This document shows positions 8,617 to 18,154 of a stretch of DNA of 64,000 nucleotides, piece by piece. The stretch spans positions 1,792,520-1,856,519 of the forward strand of contig NZ_CP006644.1 in the NCBI RefSeq assembly GCF_000512205.2, given 5' to 3'. Position 1 is the stretch's first letter. Every line of letters begins with the position of its first letter. The DNA is from Sphingomonas sanxanigenens DSM 19645 = NX02. Lineage in GTDB: Bacteria > Pseudomonadota > Alphaproteobacteria > Sphingomonadales > Sphingomonadaceae. Under the pieces are notes generated by a model. That model had not been told where the DNA came from. It searched no databases and was given only the letters and a program-made list of their open reading frames with translations. Position numbers and translations under genes: made by a program.

Positions 8617-9116
8617 GCCAGGACATCGCGATTCTCGCCGGCGGTTGCTTCTGGGGCATGCAGGATCTGATCCGCCGCATGCCCGGCGTGCTTTCCACGC
8701 GCGTCGGCTATTCGGGGGGCGACGTGCCCAACGCCACCTATCGCAACCATGGCACTCATGCCGAAGCGATCGAGATCGTCTTCGATCCGGAAGCGATCAG
8801 CTATCGCACCCTGTTGGAATTCTTCTTTCAGATCCACGATCCGAGCACGAAGAACCGTCAGGGCAATGATCGTGGCGCCAGCTACCGTTCGGCGATCTAC
8901 TACACCAGCGACGAGCAGCGCCGCGTGGCGGAAGACACGATCGCCGATGTCGACGCCTCCGGGCTGTGGCCGGGCAAGGTGGTGACCGAAGTCGAACCCG
9001 CCGGCGACTTCTGGGAGGCGGAGCCGGAGCACCAGGATTATCTGGAGCGGATTCCCAACGGCTACACCTGCCATTTCGTAAGGCCGGGCTGGAAACTGCC
9101 CAAGCGGGCGGCCTGA
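8613..9116 (+). CDS. msrA: Peptide-methionine (S)-S-oxide reductase MsrA
   Basis: 167 aa with the catalytic GGCFWG motif (Cys12), [22 protein letters not shown] and the [10 protein letters not shown] segment, all standard for MsrA. It reduces the S epimer of methionine sulfoxide and complements the overlapping MsrB. No signal peptide, so the pair protects cytosolic proteins. Its stop is 10 nt from the stop of the convergent thioesterase gene. Confidence 0.94.
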   Translation: MSQDIAILAGGCFWGMQDLIRRMPGVLSTRVGYSGGDVPNATYRNHGTHAEAIEIVFDPEAISYRTLLEFFFQIHDPSTKNRQGNDRGASYRSAIYYTSDEQRRVAEDTIADVDASGLWPGKVVTEVEPAGDFWEAEPEHQDYLERIPNGYTCHFVRPGWKLPKRAA

Positions 9117-9126
9117 CTCGCGGGGC

Positions 9127-9606
9127 TCACGCCTCCAGCGGCAACACCAGCAACGTCGATGTCGCCGAGGCGCAGAGCCGGCCGGCGGCATCGACCAGCT
9201 TGGCTTCGGCAAAGGCCGTGCGCCGGCCCATCGTAAGCACCCGGCCCTCGGCGCGGACGGGGCCGCTCTCGTCGCTCAGCGCACGATGATAGGCGACCTT
9301 GAGTTCCAGCGTCGTATAGCCCTGATCGGCGCTGAGCTGCGAATGGACCGCGCAGCCGCAGGCGCTGTCGAGCAGGGTCGCGGCATAGCCGCCATGAACG
9401 GTGCCGATCGGGTTGTAGACGCGCCTGCCGGGCGTGCCTTCGAACACCGCCCGGCCACGCTCTATTTCCACCAGCGCGAAGTCCATCGTCTCGCCGATCG
9501 GCGGTCGCCGCCCCGCATCCATCAGCGCCCGAAGCTGCCCGAGGCCATCGCGTCGTTCGGGATTGTCGGTCAGCGCGTTGAAGGGCGGGGTGGCGACGTC
9601 GGTCAT
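9127..9606 (-). CDS. PaaI-family hotdog thioesterase
   Basis: 159 aa from the ATG at 9606 (MTDVATPPFNAL); longer frames add Arg-rich sequence without homology features. The hotdog fold is recognised by GTVHGGYAATLLDSACG (the HGG..A..D active-site helix), TTLELKVAYHRAL and a terminal LLVLPLE strand. PaaI-type enzymes hydrolyse acyl-CoA thioesters; the acyl group is not predictable. It sits 17 nt downstream of the SDR gene and is probably co-transcribed with it from the HxlR-controlled promoter. Confidence 0.85.
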   Translation of the reverse strand: MTDVATPPFNALTDNPERRDGLGQLRALMDAGRRPPIGETMDFALVEIERGRAVFEGTPGRRVYNPIGTVHGGYAATLLDSACGCAVHSQLSADQGYTTLELKVAYHRALSDESGPVRAEGRVLTMGRRTAFAEAKLVDAAGRLCASATSTLLVLPLEA

Positions 9607-9623
9607 GGCGGCGGTTCTCCGGT

Positions 9624-10436
9624 TCAGGCGGTGACGGGTTCGGCGACGGTCGCAGCATAGCGCGGCGCGACGCGGCTCTTCGACAGATTTGGTCCCATCG
9701 CCAGCCGAGCCGCCTGCATGGCGGTCCACTGCGCGTCGTCGGGCAGGGGTGGGATGGTGACGGTTTCACGCCGGTCGAAGCCGATCAGCGCCGCATCCAC
9801 CAGATCATCCACTTCCATCACGAAATCGGGCGGGAAGGTGTTCACATCCTTGCCGCTCTTCGCCCAGATCTCGGTGCGGGTGGCGCCGGGCAGCACCACC
9901 TGCGTGTAGACGCCCTTGTCGGCGAGCTGCGCCGCCATCGCCTGGCTGAGGTTGAGCAGGAACGCCTTGGTGCCGCTGTAGATGCCGTCGAACATCTCTG
10001 GGGCCAGCGCGAGGACGGAGGCGATGTTGATGATTGCGCCGTGACCACTCGCGACAAAGGCCTGCGCTGCCGCGGCGGCAAGGCGGGCAGGGGTGGCGAT
10101 ATTGAGCGTTACGATGTCGGCAATTTCCGCCGGGCCATTGTCGAGGATGCTGCCGGCGAGCGAGCGGCCGGCATTGTTGACGAGCAGACTGACATCCTCC
10201 GCGGCAATCCGCGCTTCGACGCGCGCGACATCCTCATTGCGCGTCAGGTCGGCGGGTAGAATTTCGATCGCGACGCCGGTTTCGGCCTGCAGCCGTTCGG
10301 CGAGCGCCGCCAGGCGTATGCGATCGCGCGCGACGAGAACCAGATCATAGCCGCGCCGCGCCAGCCGATCGGCATAGACCGCGCCGATACCGCCGGATGC
10401 GCCCGTGACGAGCGCCGTGCCCTGCTTGCTGCTCAT
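9624..10436 (-). CDS. SDR family NAD(P)-dependent oxidoreductase
   Basis: 270 aa classical SDR: TGASGGIG near residue 10, LVNNAG, IINIASV, and YSGTK (catalytic Tyr/Lys). The C-terminal 40 residues extend beyond the core and resemble those of the YqjQ/DltE-like group with no assigned substrate. It is transcribed away from the HxlR regulator gene, and the operator between them suggests induction by a reactive aldehyde, quinone or similar compound, as is usual for HxlR-linked reductases. A hotdog thioesterase follows on the same strand. Confidence 0.87.
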   Translation of the reverse strand: MSSKQGTALVTGASGGIGAVYADRLARRGYDLVLVARDRIRLAALAERLQAETGVAIEILPADLTRNEDVARVEARIAAEDVSLLVNNAGRSLAGSILDNGPAEIADIVTLNIATPARLAAAAAQAFVASGHGAIINIASVLALAPEMFDGIYSGTKAFLLNLSQAMAAQLADKGVYTQVVLPGATRTEIWAKSGKDVNTFPPDFVMEVDDLVDAALIGFDRRETVTIPPLPDDAQWTAMQAARLAMGPNLSKSRVAPRYAATVAEPVTA

Positions 10437-10470
10437 TGAATATGTCCTTCAATCCGTGACCCGATGTCAC

Positions 10471-10505
10471 TTGCAAAAGAATAGTAACTCGCTATTCTTT
10501 TGCAA
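10471..10505. promoter_or_regulatory. Perfect 14-bp inverted repeat, HxlR operator candidate
   Basis: TTGCAAAAGAATAG (10471-10484) is followed by a 7-nt spacer and its exact reverse complement CTATTCTTTTGCAA (10492-10505). The right arm ends on the first base of the HxlR start codon, so bound protein would block that gene directly, and the site lies about 35 nt upstream of the divergent SDR start. Confidence 0.8.
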
Positions 10506-10975
10506 TGGACATCGAAAAATATGGTTCGGGGCCCTGCCCGGTCGGGCGGGCGCTCCTGCGAATCGGGGATGCATGGAGCCTGCTGATCCTGCGCGATGCG
10601 GGCTATGGCGCGACGCGCTTCGAGCAGTTTCGGGCCAGCCTGGGCATAGCGCCCAACATTCTGACCCGTCGGCTGACCGCGCTCGTCGCGGAAAAGTTGC
10701 TCACGAAGCACCGTTACAGCACGCATCCGCCGCGCGACGAATATGTGCTTACCGAGAAGGGCCGCGAGGTGCTGCCGATCCTCGCGGCGATCGGTGCGTG
10801 GGGACGCAGATATCATGGCGAGGGCGGCACGAGCTTTCTCGTGAATGAGGAAACCGGCGGACGGATCGAACCCATTGTGGTGGATGCGGCGACGGGCAAG
10901 CCGCTGTCCGACCTTCGCACGCGGCTGGTGCGGCCGGCCGCGACCAATCACGCAGCTGGCCCGCAATCGCCCTAG
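10505..10975 (+). CDS. HxlR-family winged-helix transcriptional regulator
   Basis: 156 aa. The N-terminal 110 residues carry the HxlR domain: CPVGRALLRIGDAWSLLILR, the recognition region FRASLGIAPNILTRRLTALV and the wing YVLTEKGREVLPIL. A C-terminal extension of about 45 residues includes GGRIEPIVVDAATGKPL, common in longer HxlR proteins. HxlR factors are dimeric DNA-binding proteins, often sensing reactive electrophiles through an N-terminal Cys; Cys11 lies in the usual place. Divergent SDR and overlapping operator imply autoregulation. Confidence 0.9.
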   Translation: MDIEKYGSGPCPVGRALLRIGDAWSLLILRDAGYGATRFEQFRASLGIAPNILTRRLTALVAEKLLTKHRYSTHPPRDEYVLTEKGREVLPILAAIGAWGRRYHGEGGTSFLVNEETGGRIEPIVVDAATGKPLSDLRTRLVRPAATNHAAGPQSP

Positions 10976-11141
10976 ATCCGGCCCGCGCCGAGGACGCTAG
11001 AGGACGCTATGCGGTGGTCAATGCGCGGCTCGGCGATGAGCTGGCAGGCGCGGTTTTACGGGGCGTTGGTGCGAGAATATGACGGAAAAGCATGTTGCGG
11101 GCGGATGGCATGACGGGCGCGAAATCCGAGGATGATGCGAT

Positions 11142-12785
11142 CTACGCGTCCACGACCGCGTCGCGATCGCACACTCGCTGCAAGGCCTCGGCCAATTCTC
11201 CGAGCCCGAACGGCTTGTTGAGCCGTGGTATATCGGCGATCGGGTCGACCGCACCCGTGTAGCCGGAGATCAGCAGCATCGGCATGTCTGGCCGCTCCGC
11301 GCGGATTCGTTCGGCGAGTTCGGCGCCATCCATTCCCGGCATCTTGTAATCGGTGATCACGAGCTCGATTTCGTGCGGGGCGGCCATCAGCATGCGAAGC
11401 GCCTCGGCACCGCCGCTGGCTTCGGCAACCCGGTGACCCAGGATGCGAAGCATGTCCGCGGTGCCATTGCGGACGAGCTCCTCATCGTCCACGACGAGGA
11501 TCCCAAGCGGCGTGTTCGATACGGCCTGCGGCGGGCGTGATATCGGTGCCTCGGCGTTGCTTTGGCTGGTCGCGATCGGCAGGTAGAGCGCGGCGGCGGT
11601 GCCGCGCCCCAGTTCGCTGTCGAGCATGAAGGCGCCACCGAGCTGCGCCATCAGGCCATGCACCATCGATAGCCCGAGCCCCGTACCGCGTCCGATTTCC
11701 TTGGTGGTGAAGAAGGGCTCTACGGCGCGCGCCAGTGTTGCCGTATCCATGCCGGTGCCGCTGTCGCGAACCGACAGCCGAATATAGGCGCCGGGCGCCA
11801 GATCGATACCGGAGCCGTTCTCAACGTCCGCGACCTCGGTCGTGATCGTTAGCCGGCCTCCATCGGGCATGGCATCCCGCGCATTGACGCAGAGGTTGAG
11901 GATGGCGAGCTCGAGCTGGTTGGGATCGGCCATCGCCGGCGGCAATCCTGCGGCGCACTGCAGGCGCAGCTCGGTGGTTGACCCCAGCGAACTGGCGATC
12001 AGGTCGCGCATGCCTTCGATCAGGGCGGCGATGTCGACAGGGCGGTTCTGCAACTCCTGCCGCCTTGCGAAGCCCAGCAGCCGCTGGACCAGTGTCTTGG
12101 CACGCTCGCCCGACTGCAAGGCGTTGCCGATCCAGCGTTGGACCGAGGCATCTTCGTCCTTGAACCGCCGCTGCAGAAGATCGAGCGCACCGATGATCGG
12201 TGTGAGCAGATTGTTGAAATCATGCGCGACGCCGCCGGTCAGTTGGCCGATCGTCTCCAGCTTCTGCACCTCGTGAAGCTGCTTGAGTGCGAGCTGGCGT
12301 TCCGCGGTTCGCTGTTCGACGCGCTGCTCGAGTTCGGCTGCAAGTCCGTGAAGTTCCTCCAGCCGGGACCGCGCATCATATTGCCGCCGCCGGGCGCGGC
12401 GGGCCGACTGGGCCAGGCTGATCATCGTCGTGGGATGGAACGGGCGCTCCAGGAAGGTGACGTTGCCCAGCATCTCCAGATAGCGCCTGGCGGCCGGATT
12501 GCGCTCCAGCCCCCCGCCGCGCAACGTCAGCAGGATGAAAGGAAAGTCGGACCATTCCGGCTGCGCCGAGATCCAGCGCGACAGAGCGTTGAGATCGGCC
12601 GTGCGCAACTGCTCTTCGGTCACCAGCGCGAAGCCGGCGCCTTTTTCCATTTCCTCCACGAGGTGCCCGATGGACCGGCAGGACAGGCTCGTGAACCGGG
12701 CTTCGCGGAGCATGGCGCTCGCGACGTCGGCATCGCGGCCTTGTGGTGCGAGGATCAGCGCGCGTTCGGATATGTACGGAGTCAA
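11142..12785 (-). CDS. Hybrid histidine kinase with N-terminal pseudo-receiver
   Basis: 547 aa; TTG start overlapping the KaiC-like gene's stop (TTGA). Residues about 5-135 look like a receiver fold but lack the phospho-acceptor Asp (LVTEEQL in its place) and the conserved Lys (LERPFHP). A coiled-coil linker (residues about 140-175) leads to HisKA with the phospho-His in GGVAHDFNNLLTP, then HATPase_c with NLCVNARDAMPDGG, DSGTGM and GRGTGLGLSMVHG. The C-terminal receiver is canonical: VVDDEE, the acceptor Asp in VITDYKMPGMDG, and LNKPF. No DNA-binding output and no membrane span, so it is a cytosolic signalling kinase likely to work with the co-expressed KaiC-like ATPase. Confidence 0.9.
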   Translation of the reverse strand: MTPYISERALILAPQGRDADVASAMLREARFTSLSCRSIGHLVEEMEKGAGFALVTEEQLRTADLNALSRWISAQPEWSDFPFILLTLRGGGLERNPAARRYLEMLGNVTFLERPFHPTTMISLAQSARRARRRQYDARSRLEELHGLAAELEQRVEQRTAERQLALKQLHEVQKLETIGQLTGGVAHDFNNLLTPIIGALDLLQRRFKDEDASVQRWIGNALQSGERAKTLVQRLLGFARRQELQNRPVDIAALIEGMRDLIASSLGSTTELRLQCAAGLPPAMADPNQLELAILNLCVNARDAMPDGGRLTITTEVADVENGSGIDLAPGAYIRLSVRDSGTGMDTATLARAVEPFFTTKEIGRGTGLGLSMVHGLMAQLGGAFMLDSELGRGTAAALYLPIATSQSNAEAPISRPPQAVSNTPLGILVVDDEELVRNGTADMLRILGHRVAEASGGAEALRMLMAAPHEIELVITDYKMPGMDGAELAERIRAERPDMPMLLISGYTGAVDPIADIPRLNKPFGLGELAEALQRVCDRDAVVDA

Positions 12786-14266
12786 TTCTCGGGGTCCAGA
12801 AGCGGCATCGGGCTTTCGTCGACCAATGTCGGCACGCCGCGCAGCACGCCGTGAAAGCGCTTGAGCGGGTGGCCCAGCGTGATGCCCCGGCTGTCGATCA
12901 CATATTCCCGGATCGTGTTTTCGTGCGGGCCAGTCCGCTTCTTGATGACAGACATCGCGCGCCGAACCTCGCCGACGGCCTCGAAATAGCGCAGCAGGAC
13001 GACGGTGTCGGCCAGGTAGGTGACGTCGACCGGAGCCTTCATGTCACCGACCAGCCCGTGTTGCGCAACGGTGAGGAAGGTCGACGCGCCTTGGCGGTTC
13101 AGATATTGCAGCAACTCGTGGATGTGCAGGATCAGTGCCTGTTCTTCAGGCATGGCGGCCTGATAGCCGTTGAGGCTGTCGATCACGACGGTCTTCACCC
13201 CACGGGTCTCAACGCAGATCCGGACCCTCTCGGTAAATTCGCCCGGACTAAGCTCAGCCGCATCGACCTGTTCGATCACGAGCATGTCGGCTGCGACCAT
13301 CGCCCCAAGGTCGATGCCCAGGCCGAGCGCCCGGTTGAACAGAAGGTCCCGCTCCTCATCGAAGATGAACATCGCGGCGCGGTCGCCGCGTGACACCGTG
13401 GTCACCACGAACTTGAGCGCCAGCAGCGATTTGCCGGTGCCGGCCGGTCCCAGGATGAGCGTGCTCGATCCGCGTTCGATCCCGCCGCCGAGCAGAGCGT
13501 TGAGTTCCGGTGAGTTGGTGGTGACCAGGCTGCGGTCGTATCCCGTCCGGTGCTCCGCGGAAACCAGGCGTGGAAAGACCCGCACGCCGCCGGGTTCAAT
13601 CACGAAGTCGTGATATCCGCCGCGGTACTTCTGGCCGCGATACTTGATGATCCGGGTGCGGCGGCGCTCCGCGCCATAGTCGGGCGACATCTCTTCGAGA
13701 TGGATCACCCCATGCGCGATGCTGTGCATCGTCTTGTCGTTCTGCTCGGCGGTCAGGTCGTCGAGCATCAACACGGTGGCGCCGTTTCGGGCAAAATAGT
13801 GCTTGAGCGACAGGATCTGGCGGCGATAGCGCAAAGGGCTCTGCGCGAGCAGCATGATTTCCGAGAGGCTGTCGACCACGACGCGCTGCGGCTTGACCTC
13901 TTCGAACACCTTGAAGATGCGTTTCGTCGTTTCGCCCAGTTCGAGATCCGACGAGTAGAGCAGGCTTTGCTGCTGCTGCTCGTCGAGAAGATCTTCGGGC
14001 GGAAGCAGTTCGAAGATATCGATGCCGGACAGGTCCCAGCCATGCGATGCGGCGCCGACGCGGAACTCGTCCTCGGTTTCGGACAAGGTGATGTAGAGGC
14101 ACCGCTCGCCCGCCGCGGCGCCGGTGATCAGGAACTGCGTGGCGATGGTGGTCTTGCCTGTTCCCGGGCTCCCCTCCAGCAGGTACAAGCGACCGCGGGC
14201 GAGCCCGCCTGCAGTAATGTCATCCAGACCCGGAATACCGAGTTTCGCCTTCTCGCTCAGCGCCAT
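12782..14266 (-). CDS. KaiC-like double RecA-domain ATPase
   Basis: 494 aa with two KaiC/RadA-type ATPase domains: first Walker A GSPGTGKTTIATQF (about residue 32) and second GPAGTGKSLLALKF (about residue 270), with VVVDSLSE and VVIDSLNG as Walker B strands. The C-terminal segment TIREYVIDSRGITLG resembles the end of KaiC CII. AGGA is suitably placed before the ATG at 14266. Neither kaiA nor kaiB is nearby. In cyanobacteria KaiC is the clock ATPase/kinase; in proteobacteria such genes beside a histidine kinase are mostly uncharacterised stress or signalling modules. The overlapping kinase gene is the obvious partner. Confidence 0.9.
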   Translation of the reverse strand: MALSEKAKLGIPGLDDITAGGLARGRLYLLEGSPGTGKTTIATQFLITGAAAGERCLYITLSETEDEFRVGAASHGWDLSGIDIFELLPPEDLLDEQQQQSLLYSSDLELGETTKRIFKVFEEVKPQRVVVDSLSEIMLLAQSPLRYRRQILSLKHYFARNGATVLMLDDLTAEQNDKTMHSIAHGVIHLEEMSPDYGAERRRTRIIKYRGQKYRGGYHDFVIEPGGVRVFPRLVSAEHRTGYDRSLVTTNSPELNALLGGGIERGSSTLILGPAGTGKSLLALKFVVTTVSRGDRAAMFIFDEERDLLFNRALGLGIDLGAMVAADMLVIEQVDAAELSPGEFTERVRICVETRGVKTVVIDSLNGYQAAMPEEQALILHIHELLQYLNRQGASTFLTVAQHGLVGDMKAPVDVTYLADTVVLLRYFEAVGEVRRAMSVIKKRTGPHENTIREYVIDSRGITLGHPLKRFHGVLRGVPTLVDESPMPLLDPEN

Positions 14267-14570
14267 CGTTCCTCGCTTTCACCTGCTGCCTAAACAGGTC
14301 GATGGCCGCTTTCTATCCGTCCGTTCGACAAATAGGAGCGATCGAGAGGTTTCGCGGCGGACGGGACAATCGGCCTTCAAGGTCGCGTCGCACGCCAAAC
14401 CGCACCTGATCCGTCAGCACGTTCTCCGCCGACCCGCCCCTCCGCCTCGGCAAGAGCGCCGGGGAGAGGGGCAGTCGAGCGGAGCGGGCAGCGTCGTCAT
14501 GTTCAGCACCCGAATGCCGCGCATTCCGCGGATCGTGCCCTGCCGGATCTGCTCACCGGCGCTGACGCCA
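14267..14570. other. Non-coding stretch between kaiC-like gene and the catabolic operon
   Basis: About 300 nt without a credible gene. The right part (14440-14475) contains a degenerate GC-rich hairpin, with CCCCTCCGCCTCGG facing CCGGGGAGAGGGG, that could act as a weak terminator or repeat remnant for the minus-strand operon ending at 14571. No clear promoter for the kaiC-like gene was found. Confidence 0.4.
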
Positions 14571-16217
14571 TCAATGCGCCTGCGCCTCGGGCGCCAGCGG
14601 GTGGACTGCGTCCACGGCAATTCCCGTGCTCCGCGCCGTCACGATCGCCTGTGCGGCGTCAGCATGCGGGCTGCGCAGTCCGTCGATCATCGCACCGCGC
14701 ACATCGTCGAGCAGCACTGCCGGGCGGCCGTCCGGCTTGTCGACCGCGAAGCTCACATCGTTGAGCGCGATGTTGCGGGCGTGGCGCACGTAGAGGCCAT
14801 GCGCGGGGAAGACGCCCATGAAGCTGGGCTCGAGGCTCGAATTCACCCGTTCCGGAATCTCGCGCATCGCGTCCGCCGCGGTGCCGCCGCCGGCGGAGCG
14901 GATATGAACGTCGGAAAAGCTGACATCCTCGATGATGCCTTCGGGGATGCCGACCACGCCGCAGCTATAGGCGCTGGTGGCGCCGGAGACGTTGATCCCC
15001 TCGAAGCGCAGCCGTCGCACGATGCTGGTGCCGGCGCCCTTCGGCGCACGGTTGCGCATCGAGAGGCGCACGAAGATCGGGTGGTTCACCGGGTTGCGCA
15101 GGTTGATGTCTCGGAAGGTCACGTCTTCCAGGGTACCGCCGTCGATGCCGCCCATCTGCAGCCCGCGCGTATTCTCGCAGGTGCAGCCGGAAACGAGCAC
15201 GTTGCGGAAACCGCCGGCGGAATCGGTGCCCAGCTTGATCCGCCCGAGCACGCCGACATTGTCCGTCGAACGATAGGGGGAAGGGCGATAACTGCCATCG
15301 ACCACCGACCCCAATATATAGCCGCTGGTCTTGCAGCCGATCACGCTCACATCCTCGCAGACGATCTTCTCCTTCAGCGCCATGCTGCTCTTGAGCACGA
15401 TCGCATCGTCCTTGGGTGCGTTGACGATGCAGTTGGAGATGCGCACGTCGCGGCAGCAATCGATGTCGATGCCATCGCGATCGGTATCCACCGTGACGTT
15501 GTCGATCGTCACGTTGCGCGACCCGAGGACATAGCAGGCGAAATGCCCGCCCTGCAGGATGGTGAAATCGCGCAGCAGCACGTTGCGGCAGCGGGTGAGG
15601 CCGATCGCCTTGTTGCCGCGGCCTTCATAGACCATTTCGCGCGGATCGGCCCGCCGGGCGGCGTCGGGGCTCAGCCCCTGTTCGGCGGGACTGCGCCAGC
15701 CCTTCACGCCGTGCCAGCGGGGTGCCGGCCCCTCGCGATCCAGCCCGAGGCCATGGATGAGCCCGCGGCCGACGATCGCGATATTGTCCGCGCCATCGCC
15801 ATAGAACAGGCTGTTGTGGAAATGGGCGAGTCCGTAATCGACGAACTGCTCCTCGAACACGCCTTCGGGCAGATCATATTGGCCTTTGTGGCGGCGCGGA
15901 TCGGCGGCCTCGATCACCGATCCGGGCATCAGCATGATCGTCACATGGCTCAGCAGCCGCATCGAAAAGCAGATGTAATGGCCCGCAGGCACGACAACCG
16001 TGCCGCCGCCCGCCTTGTAGGCCGCCTGGATTGCGCGGTTGATCGCAGGGGAGTCGATCGCGATGCCATCACCCTTCGCGCCGTAATTGCGCACGTCGTG
16101 AAAGCCGGTCAGCGATCCGGTCGCGCCCAGCGCCGACGGGGCCAGCGCGAAGGCCGCGCCGAAGCCGAGCGTCACCGCACGACGGCTGAACGCTGCGCGT
16201 TCAAGAAAAAGGGTCAT
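14571..16217 (-). CDS. GH28-like (polygalacturonase-fold) protein, Tat-exported
   Basis: 548 aa, last gene of the ten-gene minus-strand operon, start overlapping the lldD stop (ATGA). A twin-arginine motif ([11 protein letters not shown]) precedes a hydrophobic stretch ending SALGA. The mature part begins with the pectin-hydrolase entry [11 protein letters not shown] and shows beta-helix rungs with TDRDGIDID (about 245-253), [10 protein letters not shown] (269-276) and GRIKLGT (325-331), corresponding to the Asp and RIK positions of GH28. The usual GHG histidine is not evident (SGYILGS instead), so substrate or mechanism may differ from polygalacturonase. A role on a galacturonate/rhamnose-containing pectic fragment is inferred. 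Confidence 0.82.
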   Translation of the reverse strand: MTLFLERAAFSRRAVTLGFGAAFALAPSALGATGSLTGFHDVRNYGAKGDGIAIDSPAINRAIQAAYKAGGGTVVVPAGHYICFSMRLLSHVTIMLMPGSVIEAADPRRHKGQYDLPEGVFEEQFVDYGLAHFHNSLFYGDGADNIAIVGRGLIHGLGLDREGPAPRWHGVKGWRSPAEQGLSPDAARRADPREMVYEGRGNKAIGLTRCRNVLLRDFTILQGGHFACYVLGSRNVTIDNVTVDTDRDGIDIDCCRDVRISNCIVNAPKDDAIVLKSSMALKEKIVCEDVSVIGCKTSGYILGSVVDGSYRPSPYRSTDNVGVLGRIKLGTDSAGGFRNVLVSGCTCENTRGLQMGGIDGGTLEDVTFRDINLRNPVNHPIFVRLSMRNRAPKGAGTSIVRRLRFEGINVSGATSAYSCGVVGIPEGIIEDVSFSDVHIRSAGGGTAADAMREIPERVNSSLEPSFMGVFPAHGLYVRHARNIALNDVSFAVDKPDGRPAVLLDDVRGAMIDGLRSPHADAAQAIVTARSTGIAVDAVHPLAPEAQAH

Positions 16218-17359
16218 CCATTCCTCTCCATGATCAGATTATCGCGTGTCAGTTCGTTCACCGCTCGCGCGCCGCTAAGCGCCATCGCCACGCGCATGCC
16301 GTCGGCGATCAGCCGCAGCAGGTTGGCCACGCCGGCTTCGCCGTCCGTTGCAAGCGCATAGACATAGGCGCGGCCGAGGAGCACGCCGCGCGCCCCGAGC
16401 GCCAGCATCCTCACCACATCCAGCCCGGTGCGGACGCCGCCATCGACGAGCACGGTCAGCGCATCGCCCACCGCATCGGCGATCGCGGGCAGGGCGCGCG
16501 CGGTCGACTGCGCGCCGTCGAGCTGGCGGCCGCCATGGTTGGACACGACGATGCCGTTGGCGCCGAAGCGCACCGCGTCCCGCGCATCCTCGGGATCGAG
16601 AATGCCCTTCACGATCATCTCGCCGCGCCAGGTGTCGCGAATCCATTCCAGATCGCGCCAGCTGATCGAGGGATCGAAGTTCGCCCCCAACCAGCCGATA
16701 TAATCCTGCAGGCTGGTCGGTTGGCCGCGATAGGCGGAGATATTGCCAAGATCGTGCGGACGGCCTCGCAGCCCGACATCCCATGCCCAGGCGGGGCGGC
16801 CGACCGCTTGCAGCATCCGGCGCAGGGCGGCGTTGGGGCCGCTCATCCCGGAATGGCGATCGCGATAGCGCGCGCCCGGCAGCGGCATGTCGACGGTGAA
16901 CACCAGCTTGGTCGCACCCAGCGCCATCGCCCGATCCAGCGCATCGCGCATGAAGCCGCGGTCCTTCAGCACATAGAGCTGAAACCAGATCGGCCGGCCG
17001 CAGCCCTCCACCACCTCCGCCGCCGAACAGACGCTGACGGTGGAAAGGATGTAGGGGATGTTCGCCGCGCACGCCGCGCGCGCCGCCTGCACCTCGCCGC
17101 GCCGGCGCGTCATCCCCGCAATGCCGATCGGAGCAAGCGCGATCGGCATTGCCATTTCTTCACCGAACAGCTCGGTTTCGAGGCTGAGCGCCGAGACGTC
17201 GCGCAGCACGCGCTGGCGCAACTGCACATCGGCAAGATCATTGCGGTTACGCGACAGCGTTTCCTCACCGAACGCCCCGCCATCGATATAGTCGAACAGG
17301 AAGCGCGGCAGGCGCCGCCGCGCGGCTTCGCGATAGTCGGTCGGCGAGGAGATGATCAT
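16214..17359 (-). CDS. lldD: FMN-dependent L-lactate dehydrogenase
   Basis: 381 aa, closely matching the E. coli LldD pattern throughout, including MIIS at the start, [42 protein letters not shown] and the active-site [10 protein letters not shown] with His275. LldD oxidises L-lactate to pyruvate and passes electrons to the respiratory chain at the inner membrane. In this setting it would consume the L-lactate formed by the diketo-deoxy-sugar-acid hydrolase pathway. It overlaps both neighbours by 4 nt. Confidence 0.94.
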   Translation of the reverse strand: MIISSPTDYREAARRRLPRFLFDYIDGGAFGEETLSRNRNDLADVQLRQRVLRDVSALSLETELFGEEMAMPIALAPIGIAGMTRRRGEVQAARAACAANIPYILSTVSVCSAAEVVEGCGRPIWFQLYVLKDRGFMRDALDRAMALGATKLVFTVDMPLPGARYRDRHSGMSGPNAALRRMLQAVGRPAWAWDVGLRGRPHDLGNISAYRGQPTSLQDYIGWLGANFDPSISWRDLEWIRDTWRGEMIVKGILDPEDARDAVRFGANGIVVSNHGGRQLDGAQSTARALPAIADAVGDALTVLVDGGVRTGLDVVRMLALGARGVLLGRAYVYALATDGEAGVANLLRLIADGMRVAMALSGARAVNELTRDNLIMERNG

Positions 17360-18150
17360 CGGGCGTCCTGCGGTCGGCGATCGGCGTCGAGCCGGATGGT
17401 CAGGTCGGCGCGCGTGGGAATTTCGGCGAGAATCGCGCGGGTCAGGCGCTCGTAATGCCGGATGAAACGGTCGATTCCGGCCGCGTCCATCAGGCCGGAG
17501 GTGTCGTCGCCCTCGATGGTGCGGCGACGGCGCAGCGCCTCTTCCTGCTCCAGCCGCCAGCCATGGACGACCTGGAAGCCGGGCGCGGCGAGCAGGACCA
17601 ACCGGTCGATGCGGCCGAACAGAGCGGCATAGGGGCCCGCCAGCGCGGCGTTGACAGCGCGGCGCCAGATGCCGTCGCCATCCTCGTCGCGTTCCAGTGC
17701 GTTGACCGGCGTCACCAGCGCGGCCTCATCCTCGGGCCGCGCGCCGACGCACCAGCCTTCGAACAGGATCAGGTCTAAGGGCGGCGAGACGCTTTCCCAC
17801 TTCGCCTCTGGCAGCGGCTCGTCGGCCGCCTTGTTGAAGCGCGGCACACGCACGGGTCGGCCGGCGCGGAGGTCGTCGATCAGGCGAATGCCCAGCGCAA
17901 CGTCGTGCGTTAGCGGCACGCCGCGCGTCCGCAACAGCGGGTGGATGTTCCGCGCCAGCGCCGCGCGTGCTTCGCCGGCCAGGTAGAGATCGTCGAGCGA
18001 AAGGATCGCCGTCCGCCGGCCCATTGTCGCCAGCCGTTCTGCAAGGGCGGCGGCGAGCGTCGTCTTGCCCGAGCCCTGCGAGCCGCATAGCCCGAGCACC
18101 AGCGGCACGCCGCCCGCCGCGTCCAGCCACCGCAGGGTGGCCGTGGTCAC
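17356..18150 (-). CDS. P-loop kinase, D-glycerate 3-kinase-like
   Basis: A nucleoside/glycerate-kinase-like P-loop protein of about 264 aa. It has Walker [24 protein letters not shown] (the Asp pair of the uridine-kinase/GLYK group), [27 protein letters not shown] and [10 protein letters not shown]. The start is unsettled: GTG at 18150 avoids overlap with the upstream stop, but in-frame TTG codons at 18171 and 18213 are possible. GLYK-type kinases make 3-phosphoglycerate from D-glycerate. The upstream neighbour is a hydroxypyruvate/glyoxylate-reductase-like enzyme, which would supply D-glycerate, so the pair may route a C3 product into glycolysis. Confidence 0.8.
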   Translation of the reverse strand: MTTATLRWLDAAGGVPLVLGLCGSQGSGKTTLAAALAERLATMGRRTAILSLDDLYLAGEARAALARNIHPLLRTRGVPLTHDVALGIRLIDDLRAGRPVRVPRFNKAADEPLPEAKWESVSPPLDLILFEGWCVGARPEDEAALVTPVNALERDEDGDGIWRRAVNAALAGPYAALFGRIDRLVLLAAPGFQVVHGWRLEQEEALRRRRTIEGDDTSGLMDAAGIDRFIRHYERLTRAILAEIPTRADLTIRLDADRRPQDAR

Positions 18151-18154
18151 GCGG

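Noticed and set aside
14446..14476. Hairpin near the end of the catabolic operon as a true terminator
   Set aside because: Stem is imperfect and there is no T-run on the minus strand, so it is only noted as a degenerate repeat.
14124..16361. 745-codon plus-strand open frame opposite the GH28-like gene
   Set aside because: It is the antisense shadow of two real minus-strand genes in high-GC DNA: low-complexity Arg/His/Ala/Asp composition, no domain, no ribosome site, while the minus strand encodes recognisable proteins.
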